Shown here piece by piece: positions 1 to 6,971 of a stretch of DNA of 30,316 nt. The notes beneath the pieces were generated by a model that worked only from the letters and a program-made list of their open reading frames with translations, was not told where the DNA came from and did no database searches. The stretch comes from an uncultured Bacteroidales bacterium (GTDB lineage Bacteria > Bacteroidota > Bacteroidia > Bacteroidales > UBA932): assembly GCA_934725015.1 (NCBI GenBank), contig CAKVAS010000025.1, positions 1 to 30,316 of the forward strand, written 5' to 3'. Made by a program: the position numbers and the translations under genes. The stretch's first letter is position 1. Every line of letters begins with the position of its first letter.

Positions 1-32
1 ACAAAATTTTCAAAGAACTTATTTTATTTACT

Positions 33-62
33 GCCAGAGCCGCTTAGGCTTGGCTATTTTTT
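33..62 (+). terminator. Intrinsic terminator of a gene left of the window
   Basis: GCCAGAGCC pairs with GGCTTGGC across a five-base loop with one bulged base, followed by six T residues (57-62). The T run lies on the plus-strand side only, so it would end a plus-strand transcript entering from left of the window and face the convergent minus-strand gene that ends at 105. Confidence 0.5.
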
Positions 63-104
63 AACGAACTATTGTCACTTAGCAAAACAGGGATTCTATG
101 CGCC

Positions 105-739
105 CTAAAAACCATAGCCCACACTTATGCCGAAGTAGGGCTTATTACTATGGATGCGCTTCTGTTCATCATTGAGCGGAACGGTATAAGAGGCAGACAG
201 ATTAAAGCCATAAATCCTGAAGCGCAAACCAACACGAAGAGAAACGCCACAATCTCCACTTATGTCCGCATCCATCGTTTCCACGGTTTTTCCCGCGTCT
301 TTGATTTCCGCTTTTCCCTTAAGCCCCACATTGATATTCAGGCCGCCATAGGGTATGACCGCAAAATTGTTTTTTCCCAACGCGCAGCCCACCTCCGTCG
401 GGAATGTCAGCAGATGTGTCTTTGTATCAGCATATGTCGAGTTATAATATCCTCCCAAATAGCCGACTCGTGCTCCGCAATAAAAACGGAGAAAAAGTAA
501 TTCAGCCCCACAGTGGCCTCATAGGCAAGGGCATAGCTATAAACATCCGCTTTATCAAGAAAGCCCCACTCCATATCAAAAGTGGGCGTGAGACCATTAT
601 AAAAATCATCAGGCAAAACAGATTCCTGAGCATGGGCATTTGCACCCATGAGTCCCAACAGCAGGACACTGATAACAACAAGCCTTTTCACACACAGACA
701 GTGACAAGGCACAAGTTTTTTGTAAAGTAAAGTTTTCAT
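105..739 (-). pseudogene. Outer-membrane beta-barrel-like protein, broken by a one-base frameshift
   Basis: Two minus-strand reading frames together make one protein. The upstream part (start 739) has a basic N-terminus, a hydrophobic segment and an ANAHAQ-type signal-peptidase site. It then continues through TPTFDMEWGF and ATVGLNYFFSVF. The downstream part (to 105) reads ARVGYLGGYYNSTYADTK and ends in the aromatic SVGYGF typical of small outer-membrane barrels. The two join if one base is added to the five-A run at 482-486: YFFSVF then reads directly into YCGARVGYLGGYY. The restored protein would be about 210 residues. Alternating hydrophobic and glycine/aromatic residues fit a beta-barrel, but I do not recognise a named family. 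The gene is 50 nt downstream of the BACON lipoprotein gene on the same strand with no clear promoter between, so co-transcription is likely. The break may be a real mutation or a homopolymer sequencing error. Confidence 0.7.
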
Positions 740-789
740 TGAGATTTTGATTTTTATTATTTCATCCAGTCAAGGACGGATATTCCACT

Positions 790-1317
790 CTATCTTCTCA
801 GGCTGCCGTCTTCAACAATGGCCTTGAATTTATTCCATGGAGACCTGTTCGAGTAAGCAGATTTGCAACCCGTCGGGACATACAAGGTCCAACGGGATTC
901 GGCTGGATACGGTGCGGTAGGATCCACCGCCTTATACAGCTGATTGACAATCAGCTCCGCAACGCAGTCTTCGTCAGACACGGCAACAAACCTGACAAGG
1001 GCGCTGCGACCCTTCTCGTGAGCATTCTCCTCCACAGACACCTTAACCTTACGGCTGCCGGCCTTTTCAGACGCAGGGTCGAATGTAATCCAAGATGCAT
1101 CAGTGGAGGCTGTCCAGTCCACATTGCTCTCCAACGAGACATACATTTCAGAAGCCTCGGGACTGAACTCTATTTCGTCTTTGTTCAGCACGATTTCCGG
1201 CTTCTTGTCATCCTGCCCGACAGCAATGTCCTTTTTGCAGGACACGAACGAGCCAAGCCCCGCCATTGCCGCAAACATGACAGCAATAGCCATTTTCATA
1301 GTTTTGTCTTTCATCAT
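790..1317 (-). CDS. BACON-domain lipoprotein with a C-terminal BspA-type LRR cap
   Basis: About 175 residues from the ATG at 1317 (a second ATG follows at once). An upstream in-frame start exists, but it puts charged residues ahead of the signal peptide. The N-terminus is a lipoprotein signal ending in the lipobox SFVSC followed by KKD, so the mature protein is probably lipid-anchored and exported. Residues about 45-128 are a BACON domain (NVDWTAST, SWITFDP, then VKVSVEEN and VAELIVNQL), an Ig-like fold common in Bacteroidota surface proteins. The last ~35 residues (LYVPTGCKSAY, then WNKFKAIVED) match the capping segment that normally ends BspA-like leucine-rich-repeat domains. No LRR repeats lie between BACON and the cap, so the gene may be an internally deleted version of a larger protein. 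The ligand is unknown. The frameshifted outer-membrane gene follows. Confidence 0.75.
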   Translation of the reverse strand: MMKDKTMKMAIAVMFAAMAGLGSFVSCKKDIAVGQDDKKPEIVLNKDEIEFSPEASEMYVSLESNVDWTASTDASWITFDPASEKAGSRKVKVSVEENAHEKGRSALVRFVAVSDEDCVAELIVNQLYKAVDPTAPYPAESRWTLYVPTGCKSAYSNRSPWNKFKAIVEDGSLRR

Positions 1318-1364
1318 TGTTTTGATTTTAATAAACTTTAGTCGTCCATACACCTACACAGAAA

Positions 1365-1438
1365 TGTGGAGTCCCGCACATTCATTCGTCTGAAGGTTCT
1401 GACAAAACCCGAATAAGAACAAACGACCGGACTCCACA
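1365..1438. repeat. 10-bp perfect inverted repeat in the BACON gene leader
   Basis: TGTGGAGTCC at 1365-1374 and its exact complement GGACTCCACA at 1429-1438, separated by 54 nt. It lies 48-121 nt upstream of the BACON lipoprotein start. On the minus-strand RNA the arms could close a long stem-loop. The rest of the roughly 500-bp gap 1318-1855 holds an ACTGTG/CACAGT inverted repeat around an A9 tract (about 1483-1505), a minus-strand promoter and a dispersed repeat. I see no convincing gene there. Confidence 0.45.
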
Positions 1439-1635
1439 CCTGTATGCAGGAAGCCCGGGGACGCACAAAAGACATCAACCGACTGTGCAGAAAAAAAAAC
1501 ACAGTTATGGCTTGATACACAAAGGAAAAGGAGTGCTGTCCGTATCCTCTTATTCGAAAGAAAACTGTCAGATTTTCAGACGAGGACCGCGTGATGGCAC
1601 TTTCCATATTTCAATGCCGGATTGCTCCGACGCTG

Positions 1636-1643
1636 CAAAGGTA
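1636..1643 (-). promoter_or_regulatory. Candidate minus-strand promoter (-7 element) for the BACON gene
   Basis: Minus-strand TACCTTTG matches the Bacteroidota -7 consensus TAnnTTTG. No well-spaced TTG was found upstream. Transcription from here would give the BACON lipoprotein mRNA a leader of about 310 nt, which contains the 10-bp inverted repeat. Confidence 0.4.
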
Positions 1644-1692
1644 GAAAAATGTTTTCATTTGCGGAACAGCAACTCCTGTTTTTATTTCGTAA

Positions 1693-1764
1693 GTCCGGGG
1701 TTCTCCCCTTTCCGTCTGTACCTTTATGCAGGAACTTGTGGAATGTAACCCAAGAAAAAGAAAA
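1693..1764 (+). repeat. Dispersed direct repeat, copy A
   Basis: Begins GTCCGGGG, contains CCCCTTTCCGTCTG, CTTTATGCAG and GGAATGTA, and ends in an A-rich tract. By hand alignment about 60 of 72 positions match copy B at 3531-3601 in the same orientation. The GGGG/CCCC pair near its left end can form a short hairpin. It lies just upstream of the HAD-gene promoter. A weaker third resemblance (CCTGTATGCAGGAA) occurs at about 1439-1452. Confidence 0.7.
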
Positions 1765-1785
1765 AAATAGTTTGTATTGTCGAGG

Positions 1786-1815
1786 TTGCTCCTTCAACAA
1801 AAAAGCATATATTTG
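1786..1815 (+). promoter_or_regulatory. Bacteroidota promoter for the HAD-family gene
   Basis: TTG at 1786-1788 and TATATTTG at 1808-1815 are separated by 19 bp, a near-ideal match to the TTG-N19-TAnnTTTG pattern. The start codon at 1856 is about 34 nt past the predicted transcription start, which supports that start over the longer upstream reading frame. Confidence 0.7.
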
Positions 1816-1855
1816 TGGGCACGAAAATGATGTTAACGACAACAATCACAATGAT

Positions 1856-2518
1856 ATGAAAGCCATATTTCTTGATATTGACGGTGTAATTCAACCACTG
1901 TGTCGTCAAGATCGCTTCGAGCATCTTGATGAAATTGAAGAAATCGCCAAAGAATTGGATCAAAAATTTCCGGGGCATAATTTTCATGAATATGTCACAG
2001 CCGAAATGTTCCCCGAAAGTTTCCAAGGTGCCTATAGCAGAAAATGCAATCTTGGCGCAGTATTGTTCGACTGGTCAAAAGATGCTGTGAAATATCTGAA
2101 TGAAATCCTTGAGCATCACAATGCAAAAATTGTCATTTCATCCGACTGGAGAGATTTTGGAGAGCATACAATGCGAGCATTTCTTGCAATCTATGGCCTT
2201 GACAAATACTTATATGGAATGATTGAAGGGCTTTCCCTCCGAGAACCAACCGAAGGACAAGTTAGGGCAAGACAATATTTCTCGGAACTATACGGCGAGT
2301 TCAGTTTTGACGAAAGAGCGGCCGATATACGGGATTATCTGGACAAACACCCCGAGATTACATCATATGTCGCGATTGATGACAGAAATCTCAGTTTCCC
2401 CGTAGAAAAACATTTTGTATTCTTCAACAACGGAAAAGTTCTCAATGAAAACAGAGCACATCTTATGGATGAAATCCTCAACATCGAAGATGGCCCGTAT
2501 CCATTGAAACAGGAATAA
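1856..2518 (+). CDS. HAD-superfamily protein (HAD_SAK-like)
   Basis: 220 residues from the ATG at 1856. The frame stays open upstream, but that portion lies before the promoter and is not HAD-like. Motif I is FLDIDGV (nucleophile Asp7 and Asp9). VISSDWR gives the Thr/Ser motif II, and VAIDDRN near residue 180 gives the acidic metal-binding motif. This is the general plan of small HAD hydrolases, including the HAD domains found in bacterial 'Swiss army knife' RNA-repair proteins. The Asp nucleophile predicts phosphoryl hydrolase or transferase chemistry on an unknown substrate. No signal peptide, so probably cytoplasmic. The gene is AT-richer than the core genes and sits, with the AbiEii pair, between the two ~72-bp direct repeats. 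A defence or nucleic-acid-repair role is possible only by association. Confidence 0.75.
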   Translation: MKAIFLDIDGVIQPLCRQDRFEHLDEIEEIAKELDQKFPGHNFHEYVTAEMFPESFQGAYSRKCNLGAVLFDWSKDAVKYLNEILEHHNAKIVISSDWRDFGEHTMRAFLAIYGLDKYLYGMIEGLSLREPTEGQVRARQYFSELYGEFSFDERAADIRDYLDKHPEITSYVAIDDRNLSFPVEKHFVFFNNGKVLNENRAHLMDEILNIEDGPYPLKQE

Positions 2519-2619
2519 AAAATGTCCGAAGCACTGAAAATCTAACCCTGGAAAAAGGGAAAAAATAATTGGAGCCGCGAATTAGCTGTAGAGAGTGTTC
2601 GTAAATCATTAAAAATCGC

Positions 2620-2627
2620 TACATTTG
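2620..2627 (+). promoter_or_regulatory. -7 element just upstream of the DUF6922 gene
   Basis: TACATTTG matches TAnnTTTG. It ends only four bases before the ATG at 2632, so the expected transcription start falls on or next to the start codon and would give a leaderless or nearly leaderless mRNA. No clear TTG lies at the usual distance. Confidence 0.45.
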
Positions 2628-2631
2628 CGTC

Positions 2632-2937
2632 ATGACAAAAAGAGAACTCATAGACAGGCTTTCGGGCTATCTTTTCTGGGACACCGACAGAAAGACTGTC
2701 GATGCGGATGACAATGCCTCCTATATAATCCAGCGCGTGCTGGAATATGGGCAGTTTCCCGACTGGAGACTCATCTGCGACTACTATGGTCTTAAACAGA
2801 TTATTGCCAAGGCGACCCGCTTCCGCTCCCTTGAACCAAGAGCCGTATCATTGCTCTGCTGTCTTGGCAATATACCCACAACACAATTCAGATGCTGCAC
2901 TACGAAACAATCTCTCCCGCGACACTGGAACTTCTGA
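2632..2937 (+). CDS. DUF6922-type protein, presumed antitoxin partner
   Basis: 101 residues. LSGYLFWDTD near the N-terminus, then YIIQRVLEYGQFPDWRLIC and the closing FRC...HWNF pattern, match the short DUF6922 proteins that precede AbiEii-type nucleotidyltransferases in Bacteroidota. The gene overlaps the next one by 46 nt in a different frame, the coupled arrangement usual for two-gene toxin-antitoxin or abortive-infection modules. By position it is the likely antitoxin, but it contains no DNA-binding motif that I can identify, so the role is inferred from its neighbour. No signal peptide. Confidence 0.7.
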   Translation: MTKRELIDRLSGYLFWDTDRKTVDADDNASYIIQRVLEYGQFPDWRLICDYYGLKQIIAKATRFRSLEPRAVSLLCCLGNIPTTQFRCCTTKQSLPRHWNF

Positions 2938-3509
2938 AAAGTATCCAGTCAATTTCCGACCTGCATGACACTTGCCTTGTGGGCGGAACAGCCCTTGCCC
3001 TTCAGCTTGGTCACCGCAAGTCCATTGACTTGGATATGTTCGGCAACATTCATTCGCCGGCATCTGAAATCAGACGAAAACTCTCTGAAACACATACGCT
3101 ACAGATTCTGAAGGAGTCCGACAACATAAACATCTATCTCGTGGATGGGGTGAAAGTCGACTTCGTGAATTATGCCTATGATTGGCTGAATCCAATAGTT
3201 ACAGAAGATAATCTGCGGCTTGCTTCGGTTGAGGATATTGCCGCAATGAAGATTGCCGCAGTAATCGGGCGTGGGACAAGAAAAGATTTCATCGACCTGT
3301 ACTTTTTACTGCGGACATACTCAATGAAAGAGATTCTTGACTTCTATTCCGACAAATACCCCGACGGCTCGCTGTTTATCGCGGTAAAGAGCCTTTCTTA
3401 TTTCGATGACGCGGAAACGGACCCTATGCCAGAAATGTTGGAGTCTGTAAGTTGGCAATGCGTAAAAGAAACGATTGCTTCCGCCGTAAGGGACTTTGCC
3501 GGACGATAA
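2892..3509 (+). CDS. AbiEii-family nucleotidyltransferase toxin
   Basis: 205 residues. The N-terminal third carries the nucleotidyltransferase signature GGTALALQLGHR followed by SIDLDMF: GG at 31-32 and the metal-binding aspartates about 46 and 48. Later RGTRKDFIDLYFLL gives the conserved K-D-x-x-D segment of AbiEii proteins. Family members transfer nucleotides to RNA substrates such as tRNA and act as toxins in type IV-like toxin-antitoxin or abortive-infection systems. The start at 2892 (MLHYETI) fits the usual short N-terminus. The 46-nt overlap with the upstream DUF6922 gene suggests translational coupling, so the antitoxin would be made first. Cytoplasmic. Confident of the family; the RNA target cannot be told from sequence. 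Confidence 0.85.
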   Translation: MLHYETISPATLELLKSIQSISDLHDTCLVGGTALALQLGHRKSIDLDMFGNIHSPASEIRRKLSETHTLQILKESDNINIYLVDGVKVDFVNYAYDWLNPIVTEDNLRLASVEDIAAMKIAAVIGRGTRKDFIDLYFLLRTYSMKEILDFYSDKYPDGSLFIAVKSLSYFDDAETDPMPEMLESVSWQCVKETIASAVRDFAGR

Positions 3510-3530
3510 TACGCAATATTTTATGTCGAT

Positions 3531-3601
3531 GTCCGGGGACTTCCCCTTTCCGTCTGAACTTTATGCAGAAACTCGCGGAATGTAGCCCATGAATAGGAAA
3601 A
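3531..3601 (+). repeat. Dispersed direct repeat, copy B
   Basis: Second copy of the ~72-bp element (GTCCGGGG, CCCCTTTCCGTCTG, CTTTATGCAG, GGAATGTA), 21 nt after the AbiEii stop codon and in the same orientation as copy A. Copies A and B bracket the HAD and toxin-antitoxin genes. Confidence 0.7.
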
Positions 3602-3661
3602 GTTTCTAAAAACTCGGCTCATAGAATCGAACTCTCTGGTGATGGTATGAGAAAATAATAG

Positions 3662-3669
3662 TACCTTTG
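3662..3669 (+). promoter_or_regulatory. -7 element upstream of the SWIM-type remnant
   Basis: TACCTTTG matches TAnnTTTG, 32 nt before an ATG at 3701. No well-placed TTG upstream. It suggests that the truncated gene downstream could still be transcribed. Confidence 0.4.
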
Positions 3670-3701
3670 CAAAATCAGAATAGAACTATCATCGGTTGTA
3701 A

Positions 3702-4805
3702 TGGGAAGTCGCAATAGCAATACTTGAGGGTGCTGCAACTGTCGGAGAAGACATTCTAAATTGCGGAGATGACAGCGCAGGAGAACTCGGCAACATTGTG
3801 GAAGAGTGCTTTGAAAAATGGCATAGGCTCTGTAATGAGGAGTTATTGCCCCGGGAGATAAAGTCTATAATATTCGAACTTGCCATCAAGTACTTCTCTT
3901 GTGGTTGCCTCAAAGGTTTTGATTGGTGGTGGGATTGGATTCAAATGGCTATTACATTAGCCGAAACATCAGAAAAGCAAGAACGCATAATTACGGCACT
4001 TGACACGGTCATCAATACCAGAGGTGATGAATGGAGTGTCAGGTATATTACCGAGACAGCTCAACGATATAAACTTGAAATTATGTCGAAGAGCGGTACA
4101 CCCGAGCAGCAACGCAAATTTATGTATGATAATGTTGGAAATCCGGACTTTCGCAGGCGGCTTTTACAAATGGCGTGGGATAATGGAGATTATGACGAGG
4201 TGTTGCATTTGGCAAAGGATGGCGTCACTCAGGATTCGGAATATACGGGACTTGTCAATGAGTGGCACAAATGGGAATTAAAGACTTATCATCTTAAAAA
4301 CGACAAAGCAAACACCCTAAAACTCTCCGGATATTTCTTTTTCGAGGGTGGCAGATTCGGTGAAAAAGAATATTCGATGGGGGTCATGTATGCTCTGATG
4401 CAATCGATAGTCCCAAACGAGGAATGGAACGATTTTGTTGAGACTCTGATAAAAGAGGCATCTAAAAAGAAAAACGATGTAATAGTATTGTTTATCTACA
4501 CACAGGAAAAGATGTGGGATAGATATATGGAGTATCTGCGCAACGCTCCCTCGATTTATCGTATTGACGGAGCTCCACGACAAGTTTGTAGATTATATAA
4601 AGATGTACTTATACCGCTTTACACCTCATGCATAAAGCACTTCTTCCAGTATGCCTCAAATCGTAATTCATATTGCGAGGGTGTCAGCCTACTTCGAAAG
4701 TTAATCAAATATGGAGGCAAGGCAGAGGCCGACGGAATTATAGATGAGCTAAAAACTCGCAAACCTCGCCGTCCTGCATTGATCGATGAATTATCCAAAT
4801 TATAG
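3702..4805 (+). pseudogene. C-terminal part of a SWIM-zinc-finger-type protein, start disrupted
   Basis: The open frame runs from just after a stop at 3699-3701 to 4805. It contains the helical-repeat C-terminal region I know from Bacteroidota SWIM zinc-finger proteins: AIAILEGA, DDSAGELGNIVEE, FRRRLLQMAWDNGDYDEVLHLA, and the closing KPRRPALIDELSKL. The N-terminal SWIM Cys/His zinc finger of the full-length family is absent. The family-like text begins upstream of the only in-frame GTG (3798), so that GTG is unlikely to be the natural start. An ATG at 3701 is out of frame by one base: removing one G from the GGG at 3703-3705 would give M-EVAIAILEG in frame. So this is either a 5'-truncated gene fused to a new promoter with a one-base error, or a decayed remnant. 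Function unknown. Confidence 0.65.
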
Positions 4806-4947
4806 CGCGGGTCACCTATGGCTGAGGCACGACTTCCACTGTCCAGTCATCAAGGGTCCGGGAGGCGGTCAAGATGTAACCCTTAGAATAAAAAATCCGG
4901 CAGGAATCCGCCTGAAAGCATTGATAGGTGATTTCGGTGATATTAGG

Positions 4948-5961
4948 CTAGATGGATGCTTCGCCGGTGAGGACGTTGAGCTGGCCGGGGAGACGGGTTA
5001 CAGTGATTGGAGTGTTGCAGACAACCTCGCCGTCGATCTCGACGAGTGCGCCCGGACCGTCAAGTGGTTCGATACACAGGCTTGAGCAGCGGGCGGAAAT
5101 CAGTTCGGGATTGGAGGACAGGAGCTTTCCGGAGAAAAGCGTAGGGACTGCGCGGATGATTTTCAGAATCGGCAGGACGGGGATGACGGTGACGTCGAGA
5201 AGCCCGTCGTCCATGACGGCATCCGGAACCTGCATCATCCCGCCTCCGGAATATTTCCCGACACCCATGGCAATCGAAAGCGAGTCGCCCTCAAATATGG
5301 TCTTTCCGTCGGCGACCACGCGGCAGCGGAACGGCTTGCAGCGCAGAACATTGGAAATGAGAACCTTGAGATAGAGAATCTTGCCGCTCTTTCCGGAGTT
5401 TTTCTCGAAATTCACCTGATGACAGATGTTGGCGTCGAAGCCGATGCCGCCGACATTCGCCATATAGGAAACGACGTCCGTCGAAGTCTCATTGTCGCGT
5501 CCGGTAATACGGAATACATCCTGCCTGCCGAAAGACTCCTTCTTGAGCAGCCTTGCCAGCGCCGCGTAGTCCCTCGGTGCGCCGAGCGTGCGAATCCAGT
5601 CGTTGCCGGAGCCGACCGGAACCACAGCGAGAGTGAAGTCCGAAAGCGACGGCGCAGGTGTCCCTGGCTCAAAGGCCGATGCGACCTCAGACATCTCGAT
5701 GAAGCGGACTATGCCCTCAAGAACCTCGTGCACGGTGCCGTCCCCTCCGACGGCGAGAAAGCGCCTGTAGCCCGCCTCGCAGGCCTTGACGGTGATTTCC
5801 ACGGCCGCTCCCCTGCTCCATGTCGTCCGGTATTCATACTCCACCCGCGTTTCCCTGAGGAGCGTTTCAGCCTTCGGCCATTCCGTCACGGTCTTCCCCG
5901 AGCCCGCGTTCGGGTTCACAACCGCATACCATATATTACTCACATTATCATGAGATGCCAT
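4948..5961 (-). CDS. Diacylglycerol kinase-family lipid kinase
   Basis: 337 residues from the ATG at 5961. The frame continues 52 codons upstream through low-complexity sequence and the promoter, so the shorter start is preferred. DAGK catalytic motifs are clear: NPNAGSGK (residues 16-23, nucleotide loop), GGDGTVHEVLEGI (from about 72) and VVPVGSGNDW (about 114-122). A later GGGMMQVPDAVMDDGLLDV segment is typical of the YegS/BmrU/DagK group. These cytosolic, membrane-associated enzymes phosphorylate lipids such as diacylglycerol or sphingosine-like bases. Bacteroidales make sphingolipids, but the substrate cannot be assigned from sequence. Transcribed divergently from parA across a 164-bp region. 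The gap 4806-4947 on its 3' side shows no gene or clear terminator. Confidence 0.88.
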   Translation of the reverse strand: MASHDNVSNIWYAVVNPNAGSGKTVTEWPKAETLLRETRVEYEYRTTWSRGAAVEITVKACEAGYRRFLAVGGDGTVHEVLEGIVRFIEMSEVASAFEPGTPAPSLSDFTLAVVPVGSGNDWIRTLGAPRDYAALARLLKKESFGRQDVFRITGRDNETSTDVVSYMANVGGIGFDANICHQVNFEKNSGKSGKILYLKVLISNVLRCKPFRCRVVADGKTIFEGDSLSIAMGVGKYSGGGMMQVPDAVMDDGLLDVTVIPVLPILKIIRAVPTLFSGKLLSSNPELISARCSSLCIEPLDGPGALVEIDGEVVCNTPITVTRLPGQLNVLTGEASI

Positions 5962-6013
5962 ATTCCGTACATTTTTCCCGCGACAAAAATTTTCGCAGGC
6001 GAATTTGAAGCGA

Positions 6014-6021
6014 CAAAAGTA
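6014..6021 (-). promoter_or_regulatory. -7 element for the lipid kinase gene
   Basis: Minus-strand TACTTTTG fits TAnnTTTG and lies 52 nt upstream of the kinase ATG at 5961. No strong -33 TTG seen. Confidence 0.45.
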
Positions 6022-6064
6022 GTAAATAAAATAGTTTCTAAGAAAAGGAATGAAAATTATTTCG

Positions 6065-6072
6065 TAATTTTG
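6065..6072 (+). promoter_or_regulatory. -7 element for the parA operon
   Basis: TAATTTTG fits TAnnTTTG and lies about 53 nt upstream of the parA start. It is back-to-back with the divergent kinase promoter. Confidence 0.5.
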
Positions 6073-6125
6073 CAGGATGTGCGTCTCCCCGACCGACGTA
6101 GGAAAGGGCTTGCGCATAGGGATAA

Positions 6126-6914
6126 ATGTTTATGGGAAAAGTCATAGCCATCGCGAATCAAAAGGGCGGAGTGGGCAAGACCACGACCGCAATCAATCTT
6201 GCCGCTTCTCTTGCCGTGCTTGAGAAGAATGTCCTCATCATCGACGCCGACCCGCAGGCAAACACGACCTCGGGGCTCAATTTCTCGCCTGAAAACGAGG
6301 AAAAGAGGACACTCTACGAGCTGATGATCGGTGAACGGAGTGTGGAGGACGTGCTGATACAGACGGAGATAGCGAGGCTTCAGATGATTCCGTCGAACAT
6401 CAACCTCGTCGGTGCGGAAATCGAGATGCTCGGCACGGACGAGAGGGAATCCATTCTCAAGAAAGCCCTCGCGCCGGTGCGGGACAACTATGACTATATT
6501 ATAATAGACTGCTCCCCGTCGCTCGGCCTGATTACGGTGAACTGCCTCACGGCGGCCGACTCCGTGATGATTCCGGTGCAGCCGGAGTTCTTCGCGCTTG
6601 AGGGGCTCGGTAAGCTGCTCCAGACGATACGCCTCGTGCAGGGCGGGGTGAATCCGTCGCTGACCATCGAAGGCTTCGTCGTGACGATGTACGACGGCAG
6701 GACAAAGGTTCACAACCAGGTTGTGCAGGAACTCAAGGACCATTTCAAGGACATGGTGTTCAACACCATAATACAGAGAAACATACGCCTCAGCGAGGCT
6801 CCGTCGCACGGCAAGCCGATCATTCTCTACGACGTGATTTGCAACGGAACAACGAACTACCTCAACCTCGCGAAGGAGGTTCTTGAGCGCAACGGGGACG
6901 CGGTGAAGAAATAG
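6126..6914 (+). CDS. parA: Chromosome-partitioning ATPase ParA (Soj)
   Basis: 262 residues; an ATG two codons in (MGKVIAIANQ) is an equally good start. Deviant Walker A KGGVGKTTT near residue 13, DADPQANTTSGL switch region, IIDCSPSLG Walker B, and PVQPEFFALEGL make this a chromosomal ParA/Soj of the MinD/ParA P-loop family. It dimerises with ATP, binds DNA non-specifically and is triggered by ParB to drive segregation of the origin region. The N-terminus lacks the DNA-binding extension of plasmid type Ia ParA, fitting a chromosomal copy. parB follows 57 nt downstream, then DUF5683 and the lytic transglycosylase, a common Bacteroidota order. Confidence 0.96.
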   Translation: MFMGKVIAIANQKGGVGKTTTAINLAASLAVLEKNVLIIDADPQANTTSGLNFSPENEEKRTLYELMIGERSVEDVLIQTEIARLQMIPSNINLVGAEIEMLGTDERESILKKALAPVRDNYDYIIIDCSPSLGLITVNCLTAADSVMIPVQPEFFALEGLGKLLQTIRLVQGGVNPSLTIEGFVVTMYDGRTKVHNQVVQELKDHFKDMVFNTIIQRNIRLSEAPSHGKPIILYDVICNGTTNYLNLAKEVLERNGDAVKK

Positions 6915-6971
6915 TCCGTGCCGGAAAAAGAAGTTACGAACGCATGAATTTGAATTACAACAGAATATAAT

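Noticed and set aside
4786..5085. A plus-strand 99-codon frame running from the SWIM remnant into the lipid kinase gene
   Set aside because: Most of it is antisense to the kinase C-terminus, and it overlaps the end of the SWIM frame; no promoter or family resemblance.
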